Shown here piece by piece: positions 24,720 through 33,644 of a stretch of DNA of 64,000 bases. Position 1 is the first letter of the stretch. Each line of letters begins with the position of its first letter. The notes under the pieces were generated by a model. The model did no database searches. It had not been told where the DNA came from and worked only from the letters and a program-made list of their open reading frames with translations. Both the position numbers and the translations under genes were made by a program. The stretch is from positions 1-64,000 of the forward strand of contig NZ_QGKU01000060.1 in the NCBI RefSeq assembly GCF_003172915.1, in the 5' to 3' direction. Source of the DNA: Meridianimarinicoccus roseus. Lineage in GTDB: Bacteria > Pseudomonadota > Alphaproteobacteria > Rhodobacterales > Rhodobacteraceae.

Positions 24720-25567
24720 CTGCGGTCCGCTCCGACGCGATGGGCTGGGGCTTCGTCGCTCCGGCCCTGCTTTGGACGCTGGCTTTCTTCGTGCTGCCCT
24801 TCGCGGTGATGGGGGCCATGAGCCTGGCCACGCTGGACGGGCGCGAACTGGTCTGGGGTCTGAGCCTGTCGAACTACGCCGAACTGGCCGAGCGTGCCTA
24901 CCTGCGCCGCGCCGTCATCGTGTCGCTGGAAATCACCCTGACAGTCACCGCGCTGTCGGTGCTGCTGGCCTATCCGCTGGCGTGGATCATCGCCTTCCGT
25001 GTGCCGCCGCGCTGGCAGAGGCTGGCGCTTCTTCTGGCGATCCTGCCGTTCTGGACCTCTTACGTGGTGCGGTCCTATGCGTGGCTGCTGGTGCTGGCGC
25101 GCGAAGGCTGGGTGAACGAGGCGCTGCTGATGCTGGGCCTGATCGCGGAACCAGTCACGCTGGCGAACACGCGGCTCGCGACGGTCACAGGCTTCGTGCA
25201 TTTCTTCGTTATGCTGCTGACGCTGACGATCTACGCCAATCTCGTGCAGCTGTCCCCGAACTACCGCCGCGCGGCGATGGACCTTGGCGCCAGCGCATTC
25301 CAGACCTTCCGGCACGTGATCCTGCCGCTGACCCTGCCGGGCATCGTGACCGGCGCATTTCTGACTTTCGTCCTGTGCATCGGCGACTACGTGACGCCGC
25401 AGATCCTGGGCGGCAACACCGAACTGACCGTCCCGCAGGTGATCATGGTGCAGCTTGGCCGACGCGCGGACTTCCCGCTCGCCTCGGCGCTGGCGATCGT
25501 GCTGATGGGCTTGGTGACGCTGGCTTACCTTGCCGGTGCGCGCTGGCTGCGAGTGGACCGGTTATGA
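24716..25567 (+). CDS. ABC transporter permease, PotB-like
   Basis: 283 residues with about six membrane helices. Starts at a GTG at 24716 that overlaps the binding-protein stop (GTGA). The EAA loop appears as RRAAMDLGASAFQTFRHVILP near residue 185, followed by IVTGAFLTFVLCIGDYVTPQ, typical of PotB-type subunits. Overlaps the second permease by four bases. Forms the membrane channel with the next protein. Confidence 0.9.
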   Translation: MTAVRSDAMGWGFVAPALLWTLAFFVLPFAVMGAMSLATLDGRELVWGLSLSNYAELAERAYLRRAVIVSLEITLTVTALSVLLAYPLAWIIAFRVPPRWQRLALLLAILPFWTSYVVRSYAWLLVLAREGWVNEALLMLGLIAEPVTLANTRLATVTGFVHFFVMLLTLTIYANLVQLSPNYRRAAMDLGASAFQTFRHVILPLTLPGIVTGAFLTFVLCIGDYVTPQILGGNTELTVPQVIMVQLGRRADFPLASALAIVLMGLVTLAYLAGARWLRVDRL

Positions 25568-26334
25568 TGCGCGTGTTGCCATGGATCTACCTCTCCGCGA
25601 TGTTCTGCTTCATCTACCTGCCGGTGGCGGCCCTTGTGTTGTTCTCGTTCCAGGGGGGAGGGCTGCCGGTGCCGCCCTTCGACGGCCCGTCGCTGCGATG
25701 GTACGGCGAGGTTCTGGTCGACGACGATCTTCTGGCGGCTCTGGCGGCTTCGCTAGGCGTGGCGCTCGGGTCGTCGGCGGTGGCGGTGAGCCTGGGTTTC
25801 CTGGCCGCCTATGGGCTTGCGCGGTTCGTTCTGCCCGGCGCCGCGATGATCAGGGCGCTGCTGATCGTCCCAATGACGGTCAGCTACCTGATCGTCGGGC
25901 TGGGCCTGCTGATCGTGATCCAGCGCCTGGGCCTGCCGCTGTCGCTTTTGACCGCCGGGATCGGCCATACGGTCATCAATCTGCCGCTCGCCTTCGCGAT
26001 CATCTACGCGTCGATGGGCGCACAGCAGCAAAGCGCCGAACGCGCCGCGCGCGATCTTGGCGCGTCCGAGGCAGACGTGCTGCGCCTTGTCACAGTGCCG
26101 ATGCTCGCGCCCGCGATCCTTGCCGCCTTCTTCCTGTCGGTCACGCTGAGCTGGGACGAGTTCATCATCGCTTTCCTGCTGACGCGTTTCGACGTCACCC
26201 TCCCCGTGGAGATCTGGTCCATGCTGCGCTCCGGTCTGTCGCCCCGCCTCAACGCCATCGGATCGGTGGTCTTCCTCGTGTCGGTCGCCGCGGTGATCCT
26301 TGCCGAATTGCTGGTCCTGCGGAGGCGCGGATGA
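25564..26334 (+). CDS. ABC transporter permease, PotC-like
   Basis: 256 residues. The first helix is WIYLSAMFCFIYLPVAALVL and the EAA loop is ERAARDLGASEADVLRLVTV near residue 160, then a TLSWDEFIIAFLLT segment typical of PotC-type permeases. ATGATG at 25564 gives two possible starts; the first overlaps the previous stop by four bases. Ends with a basic tail (LRRRG), and its stop overlaps the ATPase start. Confidence 0.9.
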   Translation: MMRVLPWIYLSAMFCFIYLPVAALVLFSFQGGGLPVPPFDGPSLRWYGEVLVDDDLLAALAASLGVALGSSAVAVSLGFLAAYGLARFVLPGAAMIRALLIVPMTVSYLIVGLGLLIVIQRLGLPLSLLTAGIGHTVINLPLAFAIIYASMGAQQQSAERAARDLGASEADVLRLVTVPMLAPAILAAFFLSVTLSWDEFIIAFLLTRFDVTLPVEIWSMLRSGLSPRLNAIGSVVFLVSVAAVILAELLVLRRRG

Positions 26335-27365
26335 CCGCCCCGGTCCGCATTGATGGCGTCTCGCACCGCTTCGAGGCGTTCGAAGCGCTGCGCGACATTC
26401 GGCTCGATATCGCGGCGGGCGAATACGTGACGCTGCTGGGCCCATCCGGCTGCGGCAAGACCACGCTGTTATCGGTGTTGGGCGGGTTTGTCGATCCGAC
26501 CGAGGGACGCGTGCTGATCGGCGGGCGCGACGTGACGCGGCTCGCCCCGGCCCGGCGTCCGACCACCACCGTCTTCCAAGACTACGCGCTGTTCCCGCAC
26601 ATGACCCTGCGCGACAATGTCGGCTTCGGTCTGCGGATGGCGGGGCAGGGGCGGCGGGTACGTCATGCTCGCGCGCACGAAATGCTGGCGCTGGTCGGTC
26701 TCGAGACGGCTGCGGACAAGCGACCGCACGCGCTGTCCGGGGGTCAGCGACAGCGGGTTGCACTGGCCCGCGCGCTGGCCGTCGATCCCGAGGTCTTGCT
26801 GCTGGACGAACCGCTGGGTGCGCTGGACCTAGCGTTACGGCGCAGCATGCAGGACGAACTGAAGACGATCCAGCGCAAGATCGGCACGACCTTCATCCAC
26901 GTCACCCATGACCAGGAAGAGGCGATGGCCATCGCCGACCGGATCGTGGTGATGAACCGGGGCCGGATCGAAGACGAAGGGCCGCCCGCCCGCATCTACC
27001 GCGCGCCGCGCTCGCTCTTCGCCGCTGCCTTCATGGGAGAGACGAACCGCGTGCCTGCCCGCGCTACCGGCACCGCGCTGGAAACGCCGTTCGGCACGCT
27101 GCCCCATCGCGGCCCCGCGGGCGAGGCGACGCTCTGCCTGCGGCCCGAGGCGATCGGTCCTGCGCCGGGTGGGCTGGCGCTCGGTCCCGCGCGGGTGCGC
27201 GACGCGGCCTTCTTCGGCACCCATTGCCGCGTCCACGTGTTGCCGGACGCCGCGCCGGGGCTGACGCTGATCGCGCATTTGCCGCCGGGCGAGTTGCCCG
27301 CGCCGGGCGACCTGCTGCACCTGAACGCCGCGACCGACCCGCTGACCGTCTTTGCGATGGAGTGA
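26331..27365 (+). CDS. ABC transporter ATP-binding protein, PotA-like
   Basis: 344 residues. Walker A GPSGCGKT at 37-44, Q-loop in TVFQDYALFPH, signature LSGGQRQR, Walker B VLLLDEPLGALD and the switch His in VTHDQEEAM. The region after about 235 is a TOBE-type domain, somewhat shorter than in PotA. It is translationally coupled to the permease. A GGAG site inside its last codons serves the following MBL gene. Confidence 0.92.
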   Translation: MTAPVRIDGVSHRFEAFEALRDIRLDIAAGEYVTLLGPSGCGKTTLLSVLGGFVDPTEGRVLIGGRDVTRLAPARRPTTTVFQDYALFPHMTLRDNVGFGLRMAGQGRRVRHARAHEMLALVGLETAADKRPHALSGGQRQRVALARALAVDPEVLLLDEPLGALDLALRRSMQDELKTIQRKIGTTFIHVTHDQEEAMAIADRIVVMNRGRIEDEGPPARIYRAPRSLFAAAFMGETNRVPARATGTALETPFGTLPHRGPAGEATLCLRPEAIGPAPGGLALGPARVRDAAFFGTHCRVHVLPDAAPGLTLIAHLPPGELPAPGDLLHLNAATDPLTVFAME

Positions 27366-27369
27366 TCCG

Positions 27370-28101
27370 ATGCAACGTGCAAGACCCGAAGACTGGTACG
27401 CCGTAGAGCGGTGCGCCGATGACGTGACGCTGATCTCAGAACCGTTCATCAAGGAATTCTACCGCTGCAACTGCTGGCACGTGCGCGGGCGCGACCGTGA
27501 CATGCTGGTCGATAGCGGCATGGGCGTCCTGCCGCTGCGCCGCTGGGTGCCACTGGTGACCGAACGTGCGCTGACCGCGGTGGCCAGCCACACGCATTTC
27601 GACCATATCGGCTGCCACCATGAGTTTCCCGACCGCGTTGTGCACCGCGCGGAGGCTCATATCCTTGCCGACCCGGTCAACACGGCGACTCTGGCCGATC
27701 CCTATGTCACCGACGACATCTTCGACGCGCTGCCGCCCGCCCCCTACGCCTCCACGACCTACGCTGTGCACGCGGCTCCTGCGAAACGGCTTGTCGACGA
27801 CGGCGACGTGATCGACCTTGGTGATCGCGTGTTCGAGGTGATCCACACCCCCGGCCATTCGCCCGGCGGCATCGCACTGTGGGAAGCGGCCACGGGTATC
27901 CTGTTTTCGGGCGACATCGTCTACGACGGACCGCTGATCGAGGACACCTACCATTCCGACGCCGCGGACTATCACGCCTCCATGGTGCGGCTGCACGATC
28001 TGCCGGTGCGCGTGGTGCATGGCGGGCACTTCGCCAGCTACGGCGCGGACCGGCACCGGGCAATCATCCGCGACTGGCTCGATGCGAAGGAACAGGCATG
28101 A
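27370..28101 (+). CDS. Metallo-beta-lactamase-fold hydrolase
   Basis: 243 residues. The zinc motif His74-x-His76-x-Asp78-His79 (SHTHFDHIG), a second metal segment HTPGHSPGGIAL, the bridging Asp in LFSGDIVYDGP and a late HGGHFASYG histidine are all present, so a binuclear metal centre is likely. No signal peptide, so cytoplasmic. Start at 27370 because GGAG lies seven bases upstream. It is placed between an importer and an aldehyde dehydrogenase and is coupled to the latter by an ATGA overlap. It may hydrolyse an ester, lactone or thioester intermediate of the same catabolic route; the substrate is unknown. Confidence 0.82.
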   Translation: MQRARPEDWYAVERCADDVTLISEPFIKEFYRCNCWHVRGRDRDMLVDSGMGVLPLRRWVPLVTERALTAVASHTHFDHIGCHHEFPDRVVHRAEAHILADPVNTATLADPYVTDDIFDALPPAPYASTTYAVHAAPAKRLVDDGDVIDLGDRVFEVIHTPGHSPGGIALWEAATGILFSGDIVYDGPLIEDTYHSDAADYHASMVRLHDLPVRVVHGGHFASYGADRHRAIIRDWLDAKEQA

Positions 28102-29543
28102 CCGACGACTGCACCCGCTTCTACATTGGCGGCGCGTGGGTGGCGCCGCGTTCGGCCGCACGTATGGCGGTGGAGAATCCGGCGACGGAACGCGCCGTTG
28201 CCCGGATTGCGCTGGCGAACGCAGCTGACGTGGATGCCGCCGTCGCCGCGGCACGCGGCGCCTTTGCGGGCTGGTCAGCCACGCCCGTCGCCGACCGCGT
28301 GGCGGTGCTGGACCGCATCCTTGGGCTGACCCGCGCCCGCCAGATCGACCTTGCCGCCGCGATCACGGCCGAGATGGGCGCGCCGACCGACATGGCGCTG
28401 GCCGAACAGGCTGCGGTGGGGGTGATGCATCTCGAGGCGCTGCTGGACGCGCTGGAAGGTTTCGAATGGACCGAACGACTGGCCAATGGCGACACGATCC
28501 TGCGCGAGCCTGTGGGGGTTTGTGGACTGATCACGCCGTGGAACTGGCCGATCAACCAGATCGTGCTGAAGGTGCTTCCAGCGCTGGCGGCGGGCTGCAC
28601 CTGCGTGCTAAAGCCGTCCGAACTGACCCCGCTCTCCGCGGCGATCTATGCCGATATCCTGCACGATGCGGGTGTTCCGGCCGGTGTGTTCAACCTTGTG
28701 AACGGCACTGGCGCCGAGGCCGGCGCGGCGCTGTCGCAGCATCCGGATGTGGACATGATGTCCTTCACCGGATCCACGCGCGGCGGCATCGCGGTGACAA
28801 GGGACGCCGCCGACACCGTGAAGCGCGTGACGCTGGAACTTGGCGGCAAGTCCCCCAACATCGTGTTCGCCGATTGCGGTGATGACCTTGCGGGCCGGGT
28901 GGAAGCGTCGGTCGCCGAGTGCTTCCTGAATTCGGGCCAGTCCTGCGACGCGCCGACCCGGATGCTGGTCGAACGTCCGATCTACGACACCGTGTGCATG
29001 CTCGCCGCGCGGACGGCGGCGCAGACCGTCGTCGGCGATCCGGCGGTCTGCGGTGCGCGGATCGGCCCGCTGGCCGGGCGGGCCCAGTGGGACCGCGTGC
29101 AGAGCTATATCGCGGGCGCGATGGCGCAGGGTGCGCGCTGCATCGCCGGAGGGTCCGGCAAGCCGGACGGACTGCAAATCGGCCACTACGCTCGCCCCAC
29201 GATTTTCGCGGATGTGGCACCGGACATGACGATCTGGCGTGAGGAAGTGTTCGGCCCTGTGTTGTCGATAACCCCTTTCGACACCGAGGACGCGGCGATT
29301 GCGCTGGCCAACGACACGCCCTACGGGCTGGCCGGCTACATCCAGACCGGCGACCGGGACCGCGCGCTGCGGGTTGCGGGGCGCCTGCGCGCCGGGATGG
29401 TGCATGTCAACGGCACGCCGCTGGCGGGGGGCAGCCCGTTCGGTGGCTACCGCATGTCCGGCAACGGGCGCGAGGGCGGGCGGCTCGGCCTTGAGGAGTT
29501 CCTGGAGGTCAAGACGCTGCACCTGCCGGACGATTGGCGCTGA
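28098..29543 (+). CDS. NAD(P)-dependent aldehyde dehydrogenase
   Basis: 481 residues, full-length ALDH superfamily. Catalytic Cys283 in [13 protein letters not shown], general base Glu247 in [10 protein letters not shown], the cofactor-binding segment [21 protein letters not shown] and FTGSTRGG. In this operon it would oxidise an aldehyde from an amine or guanidino compound, for example 4-guanidinobutyraldehyde or 4-aminobutyraldehyde, to the acid that the divergent ureohydrolase could act on (inference). Last gene of the operon. The 738 bases that follow hold only a transporter remnant. Confidence 0.92.
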   Translation: MTDDCTRFYIGGAWVAPRSAARMAVENPATERAVARIALANAADVDAAVAAARGAFAGWSATPVADRVAVLDRILGLTRARQIDLAAAITAEMGAPTDMALAEQAAVGVMHLEALLDALEGFEWTERLANGDTILREPVGVCGLITPWNWPINQIVLKVLPALAAGCTCVLKPSELTPLSAAIYADILHDAGVPAGVFNLVNGTGAEAGAALSQHPDVDMMSFTGSTRGGIAVTRDAADTVKRVTLELGGKSPNIVFADCGDDLAGRVEASVAECFLNSGQSCDAPTRMLVERPIYDTVCMLAARTAAQTVVGDPAVCGARIGPLAGRAQWDRVQSYIAGAMAQGARCIAGGSGKPDGLQIGHYARPTIFADVAPDMTIWREEVFGPVLSITPFDTEDAAIALANDTPYGLAGYIQTGDRDRALRVAGRLRAGMVHVNGTPLAGGSPFGGYRMSGNGREGGRLGLEEFLEVKTLHLPDDWR

Positions 29544-29604
29544 CCCGGAAAGGGCAGGGCGGGACCGGCGGCGGGGCAGGCGACGTTTCCCGCGGGCGTT
29601 GTAA

Positions 29605-30060
29605 AGCGGCCAGACCAGCGGCCTTGCCCGCACCGTGACTGCTCCGATCACGAGGTTCATCGGAAACCCCGATGCTCAGGAATTCGGTGAAGCGGAAGCC
29701 GCCTGTGCAGCAGACCAGCGTGTTGCTCCGGTAGCCGATCGGGCCGAGTAACTGGCCCAGGCCGCGAACATAGCAGCAACGCCGAAAGGATGGAAATCTA
29801 TCCCAAGCCTGGCTGCAAGCCCAACCGCGACTGGAGACATGAGCACCGCCACCGCCTTATGGGTGACCAGTCGGGTCTGTACCGAGGGCACGGCATAGAT
29901 CAGCGCCAGAGCCAGCCACGGGTTGTTCGCCCCGGTCGGCGGCGTCAGTGCGCCCACCAGAAGCGTAACGGCGCCCAACCGATCCGGCACTCTGCCCAGC
30001 ACCAGCATCGACCCGATCAGTATCAGTGCAGCACGGGCGGCAAGGAAACAGGACCAAGCA
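29605..30060 (-). pseudogene. Decayed SLC13/DASS-type transporter fragment
   Basis: Reading leftwards, frames joined by eye give ALILIGSMLVLGRVPDRLGA, then LTPPTGANN, HKAVAVLMSPVAVGLAARLG and PFGVAAMFAAWASYS, then after a frameshift near 29740-29755 PIGYRSNTLVCCTGGFRFTE, then after an extra base near 29665 MNLVIGAVTV and PLVWPL. This is the C-terminal part of an SLC13-like divalent anion/sodium symporter (normally AVAVLMTPIAI, ASFATPIGYxTN, GGYRFxDF, PLNL). It lacks the N-terminal half and carries at least two frameshifts, so it cannot be functional. In the remaining bases between the ALDH stop and 30281 I see nothing recognisable. Confidence 0.65.
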
Positions 30061-30281
30061 ACAGCCGCGCACTCGACGGCGGAGGTTCATGGCCGCGCCC
30101 GCCCGGACTTCGCCGGAGAGCGCTGCTTGGACCCTTGTACGCCAGCACCGCGCCGGGCGCCGGTCATGCCGTTTCACGACAAGCGCGCAACATCCGCGAC
30201 GCCTTGCGTGCGTGGGAAGGGAGTGCCCGGATGTCCTGGCCTGCGACGGCCCGCGCCGCCGCCGGACCGATGCGGCATGTG

Positions 30282-30584
30282 TCAACAGTCCTCGGCCGGC
30301 AACATCGTCACGTCGGAATAACGCCCGTTCGAGGTTGTGATCCGCGCGCAGGTGCCGGTGTCGCGGTTGAACCAGAAGGTCACGAGCCCCTCGCTTCGGA
30401 TCGGCTCGAATCCGAGCGCCTGAAGTCCTAGTTCGGCCTGCCCGGCACGGGCACCCTCGAAATCGGACAAATCGGTCGCGCTGCCGACGGACGGTGTGCC
30501 GGGCGCAGTCGTCGTCTCGACGCAGCCGAAAAGGCCCGACAGCGCGCCGAGGGCGGCGGCAATAACAAGGGACGTGCGTGTCAT
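30282..30584 (-). CDS. Small predicted lipoprotein
   Basis: 100 residues. The signal sequence SLVIAAALGALSGLFGCVET has a lipobox (LFGC) placing the acylated Cys near residue 21. The mature part contains an ARAGQAELGLQALGFEPIRS segment and a C-terminal ITTSNGRYSDVTMLPAEDC with a single Cys at the end. AAGG seven bases before the ATG at 30584 sets the start. I do not recognise a family with certainty; short lipoproteins with this ending are common in Rhodobacterales. It is a single-gene unit between the transporter remnant and the molbindin gene. Confidence 0.7.
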   Translation of the reverse strand: MTRTSLVIAAALGALSGLFGCVETTTAPGTPSVGSATDLSDFEGARAGQAELGLQALGFEPIRSEGLVTFWFNRDTGTCARITTSNGRYSDVTMLPAEDC

Positions 30585-30699
30585 CGGGGTGCCTTTCAAT
30601 CCATATGTCCGACAAGGGCGACCAGAAAGGGTGTGCTGGCATTTGTCACTGTGCGGCTGGCGGACCGGTTTCGGCCCCCCGCGCCGCAGCCAGGCTGCA

Positions 30700-30912
30700 T
30701 CAGTCCTCGGCGGCGACCATCACGTGCGAGGCCTTGATGACCGCGTAGGCGGTCTTGCCTTCGGTCAGTGCCAATTCCTCGACCGCGTCGTTGGTGATGA
30801 CGGAGGTGATGATTGTCCCGCCACCCACGTCGATGCGGACCGTCGCGTTCACCGCGCCCTTTTCGACGCTGGCCACGGTGCCCTTGATGGTGTTGCGCGC
30901 GCTGAGTTTCAT
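30700..30912 (-). CDS. mop: Molbindin (single TOBE/Mop domain)
   Basis: 70 residues, one complete Mop/TOBE domain: MKLSARNTIKGTVASVEKGA, then NATVRIDVGGG, TSVITNDAVEELALTEGK and AVIKASHVMVA. Such proteins form hexamers that bind and store molybdate or tungstate oxyanions in the cytoplasm. GGGAG lies before the ATG at 30912. It sits downstream of a LysR gene on the same strand, 64 bases after its stop, and 5 kb from a DUF2478 gene, a family often found with molybdenum genes. Confidence 0.9.
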   Translation of the reverse strand: MKLSARNTIKGTVASVEKGAVNATVRIDVGGGTIITSVITNDAVEELALTEGKTAYAVIKASHVMVAAED

Positions 30913-30976
30913 CACGATCTCCCTGCTGTGAGTGCCGCTCGCAGCCTGCGCCCTCGCAGTGCGCGATGCAAGCGGC

Positions 30977-31879
30977 TCAGCCGCCATCCGTCGGGGTCTG
31001 CGCCGCTTGCGCGCTCAGCACCTCGGACAGCAGCGGATTGGGAAAGCGGCGTTGCAGCGTGACCGCGCAGAAGGATTCGGTGATGCCCTCCAGCCGGGTC
31101 AACTCCAGCAGGGTCCCGGCGGCCAACTCGTCTCGCACGACAATTGGCGGGATGACCGCAAGCCCCGCATCGGCACGCGCCAGCAGGCGCATCATCGCCA
31201 TGTCGTCCGCCTCGGCCATGATGCGGGGCACGACGCCAAGCCGCTGCACCAGCGCGTCGAACGCCGCACGCAGCGCCGATTCGGGCGTCGGCAGGATCAG
31301 CGGCGCCTCGGCCAGAAGGTCCGTCAATGGCAGGTCCGCAAGCGCACGGCGTCCCGGCGTACCGACAAGGCTGACCGGTTGCTCAGCGATCTGCTGCACC
31401 AGGTAGGGGCTGGACGCGTCCCGCGCCGGCACGAGGTTGGTCAGCACCACGTCGAGCGACAGCGCTTCCAGCCCGCGCAGCAGGTCGCCCTGCCCACCGG
31501 ACCGAAGGATCAGTTCCACATCGGGCCGACCGATCAGCGGGCGGAGGAACTGCATCTGGAAATTGCGCGACAGCGTCGCAAGCGCACCCACCCGAAGCGC
31601 GCGCAACGCGCCGCGGCTGTCGCGTAGCGTCGCGGCCAGATCGTCCGCAGTACGAAAGATCGCCTCCGCGTGGTCGAGCGCGATGCGTCCCGCCTCGGTC
31701 AAAACGAGACCCCGCCCGCGCCGTTCGAACAGGTCGTGCCCCAGCGCCGCCTCCAGAGCCTTGACCTGGGTGGAGAGCGCCGATTGCGACAGGTTCAGCC
31801 GTCGCGCCGCACCGGTCAGCGTACCATCGCGCGCCACGGCGCGGAACAGGCGGAGATGATGAAGGTTGAGCCCAGCCAT
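30977..31879 (-). CDS. LysR-family regulator divergent from the DAB genes
   Basis: 300 residues. N-terminal winged helix-turn-helix (LNLHHLRLFRAVARDGTLTG, then AARRLNLSQSALSTQVKALEAALGHDLFERRGRGL) and a periplasmic-binding-like effector domain. The ATG at 31879 is used because the LysR domain starts there. It diverges from dabB with 155 bases between starts. LysR regulators divergent from inorganic-carbon genes (CbbR/CcmR class) are common, so regulation of the DAB pair is likely (inference). An inverted repeat lies just upstream of its start. Confidence 0.9.
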   Translation of the reverse strand: MAGLNLHHLRLFRAVARDGTLTGAARRLNLSQSALSTQVKALEAALGHDLFERRGRGLVLTEAGRIALDHAEAIFRTADDLAATLRDSRGALRALRVGALATLSRNFQMQFLRPLIGRPDVELILRSGGQGDLLRGLEALSLDVVLTNLVPARDASSPYLVQQIAEQPVSLVGTPGRRALADLPLTDLLAEAPLILPTPESALRAAFDALVQRLGVVPRIMAEADDMAMMRLLARADAGLAVIPPIVVRDELAAGTLLELTRLEGITESFCAVTLQRRFPNPLLSEVLSAQAAQTPTDGG

Positions 31880-31899
31880 TCTTCTACAAAACAGAACAA

Positions 31900-31915
31900 T
31901 ATGCGCCATAATATG
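31900..31915. promoter_or_regulatory. Triple half-site repeat, probable LysR operator
   Basis: TATG-CGC-CATA-A-TATG: two overlapping inverted repeats of TATG/CATA in 16 bases. They sit 21 bases upstream of the lysR start, within an AT-rich part of the lysR/dabB divergent region. The arrangement fits LysR-type binding near its own promoter. Confidence 0.4.
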
Positions 31916-32034
31916 TAATTTCTTGGGCATCTGGCAAACGCTATCTGTCTCCCTACGCAGTTCGCGCCGCGCCGGACGGACAACGGAGCCGCGCAGGATA
32001 CCGACACCGAAGCTGACAATGATGCGGAGTGTAC

Positions 32035-33612
32035 ATGATGATGATCCCCCCCCTGTCGATGCTTGCGCCCCTGGTGCTGCTGGCGGTCGCCGCGATGGCC
32101 GCGGCGCAGCCCGGCCGCCGCCCCGGCCATCTGCCGCGCCTTTCGGAACTTGCGGCATTGGCGTCGCTGGCGCTTGCGCTTGGCGGCGCGGCTCAGCTTG
32201 TGGCCTTCGGTCCGGTCCGTGTGGCGCTGCCCGATACCGGCGCGGGCTTCGCGCTGGGTCTTGATGCGCTCAGCGCCACGATGACGGTGCTGGTGGCCTT
32301 CATCGGCTGGGTCGTGATGCGCTATGCCCGCACCTATCTTGACGGCGAGGCGCGCGAAGGCCTGTTCCACGGCCTGATGCTGGCCGCGCTGGCCGCCGTG
32401 CTGGTGCTGGTGCAGGCCGCGAACCTGCCTGTGATGATCCTTGCCTTCGTCGCGGTCGGCATCGCGCTGCGGCACCTGCTGCTGTTCTACCCGGAACGGC
32501 CCGCGGCGCGGCGCGCGGCGGCCAAGTTCTCCATCGTGTGGCATGCTGGCGACCTGGCGCTGCTTGCGGCGACCGGGCTGCTCGCATCAGCCTTCGGTAC
32601 GGTGGACCTTGCCGCGTTGGCAACCGCGGGAAGTGCTGCCGCTGCGCAGGGTGCGTTGCCGGCCACCGCGCATCTTGCTGTCGCGGCGCTGGTTCTGGCG
32701 GCCATGCTCAAGACGGCGGCCTTCCCGCTGCATGGCTGGCTGACCGAGGTGATGGAAGCGCCTACCCCGGTGTCCGCCCTGCTGCATGCCGGCATCATCA
32801 ACGGCGGCGGCTACCTGCTGATCCGCACTGCGGACGTTGTGCAGGCCAGCCCTGGCGGCATGGCAGCGCTGGTGATGCTGGGCGGGCTGACTGCGCTGTT
32901 CGGTGCCGTCGTCATGCTGACCCAAAGCGCGATCAAGACGGCACTAGCCTGGTCCACCGTCGCGCAGATGGGTTTCATGCTGCTGCAATGCGGGCTTGGC
33001 CTTTGGCCACTGGCGCTGCTGCACATCGTGGCCCATTCCATGTACAAAGCGCATGCCTTCCTGGGCTCCGGCGGGGCTGTGCGCGCGGTGGCGGGCCTCA
33101 AGCGGCCCGGCCCTGTCGCGGTGCCCGATATCGGCGCGGTGATGAAATCCTTTGCGCTGGCACTGCTTCTGTATGGCGCGGTGGCGACGCTATTCTCGCT
33201 GGCAGCGGGGCCAAAATCCCCGCAGGCCCTGGCGCTTGGCGCGATGCTGATCTTCGGAGTCGCCTACCTGGTCGCGCAGGGCCTGGCCGATGCCGCGCCC
33301 GCCGCGCTGACCCGGCGCACCGGGCTGGCCGCTCTTGGGGCTGCATTGGCCTATTTCACCTTCCAGCAGGTAGCGGGCGCGCTCTGGGGCGCGCAGTTGC
33401 CGCCGGTGCCGGTGGCGGGCCCGCTCGAATGGGCGCTGATCGTGCTGGCGGTCGCATCCTTCGGGCTGGTCGCCTTCGCGCAGGCGCTGTTCCCGCTCTG
33501 GGCGCATCACCCAGCGACGGCCGGGCTGCGCGTGCACCTTGCCAACGGCCTTTACCTGAACGCGCTGCTTGACCGGTTGATCGGCGGGTTCCGCGCCCCC
33601 GCGTCCCGGTGA
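32035..33612 (+). CDS. dabB: DAB inorganic-carbon accumulation subunit DabB (NuoL-like)
   Basis: 525 residues, 13-14 membrane helices of the proton-conducting transporter family. Lys226 in AAMLKTAAFPLHGWLTEVMEA corresponds to the helix-7 channel lysine, followed by PTPVSALLHAGIINGGGYLL and LAWSTVAQMGFMLLQCGLG. The helix-5 Glu of complex I-type subunits is not evident (AFVAVGIALRHLLLFY). Expected to couple ion flow to CO2 hydration by DabA. GGAG five bases before the ATG at 32035 sets the start, though two ATGs and a GTG lie close. Its 3' end nearly abuts dabA. Confidence 0.88.
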   Translation: MMMIPPLSMLAPLVLLAVAAMAAAQPGRRPGHLPRLSELAALASLALALGGAAQLVAFGPVRVALPDTGAGFALGLDALSATMTVLVAFIGWVVMRYARTYLDGEAREGLFHGLMLAALAAVLVLVQAANLPVMILAFVAVGIALRHLLLFYPERPAARRAAAKFSIVWHAGDLALLAATGLLASAFGTVDLAALATAGSAAAAQGALPATAHLAVAALVLAAMLKTAAFPLHGWLTEVMEAPTPVSALLHAGIINGGGYLLIRTADVVQASPGGMAALVMLGGLTALFGAVVMLTQSAIKTALAWSTVAQMGFMLLQCGLGLWPLALLHIVAHSMYKAHAFLGSGGAVRAVAGLKRPGPVAVPDIGAVMKSFALALLLYGAVATLFSLAAGPKSPQALALGAMLIFGVAYLVAQGLADAAPAALTRRTGLAALGAALAYFTFQQVAGALWGAQLPPVPVAGPLEWALIVLAVASFGLVAFAQALFPLWAHHPATAGLRVHLANGLYLNALLDRLIGGFRAPASR

Positions 33613-33644
33613 ACATGCCCCAAGACCGCGAAGGAGACACCCAG

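Noticed and set aside
30026-30340. Short open frames on the plus strand in the gap after the transporter remnant
   Set aside because: No ribosome site, biased composition, and overlap with the decayed SLC13 sequence and the lipoprotein gene on the other strand.
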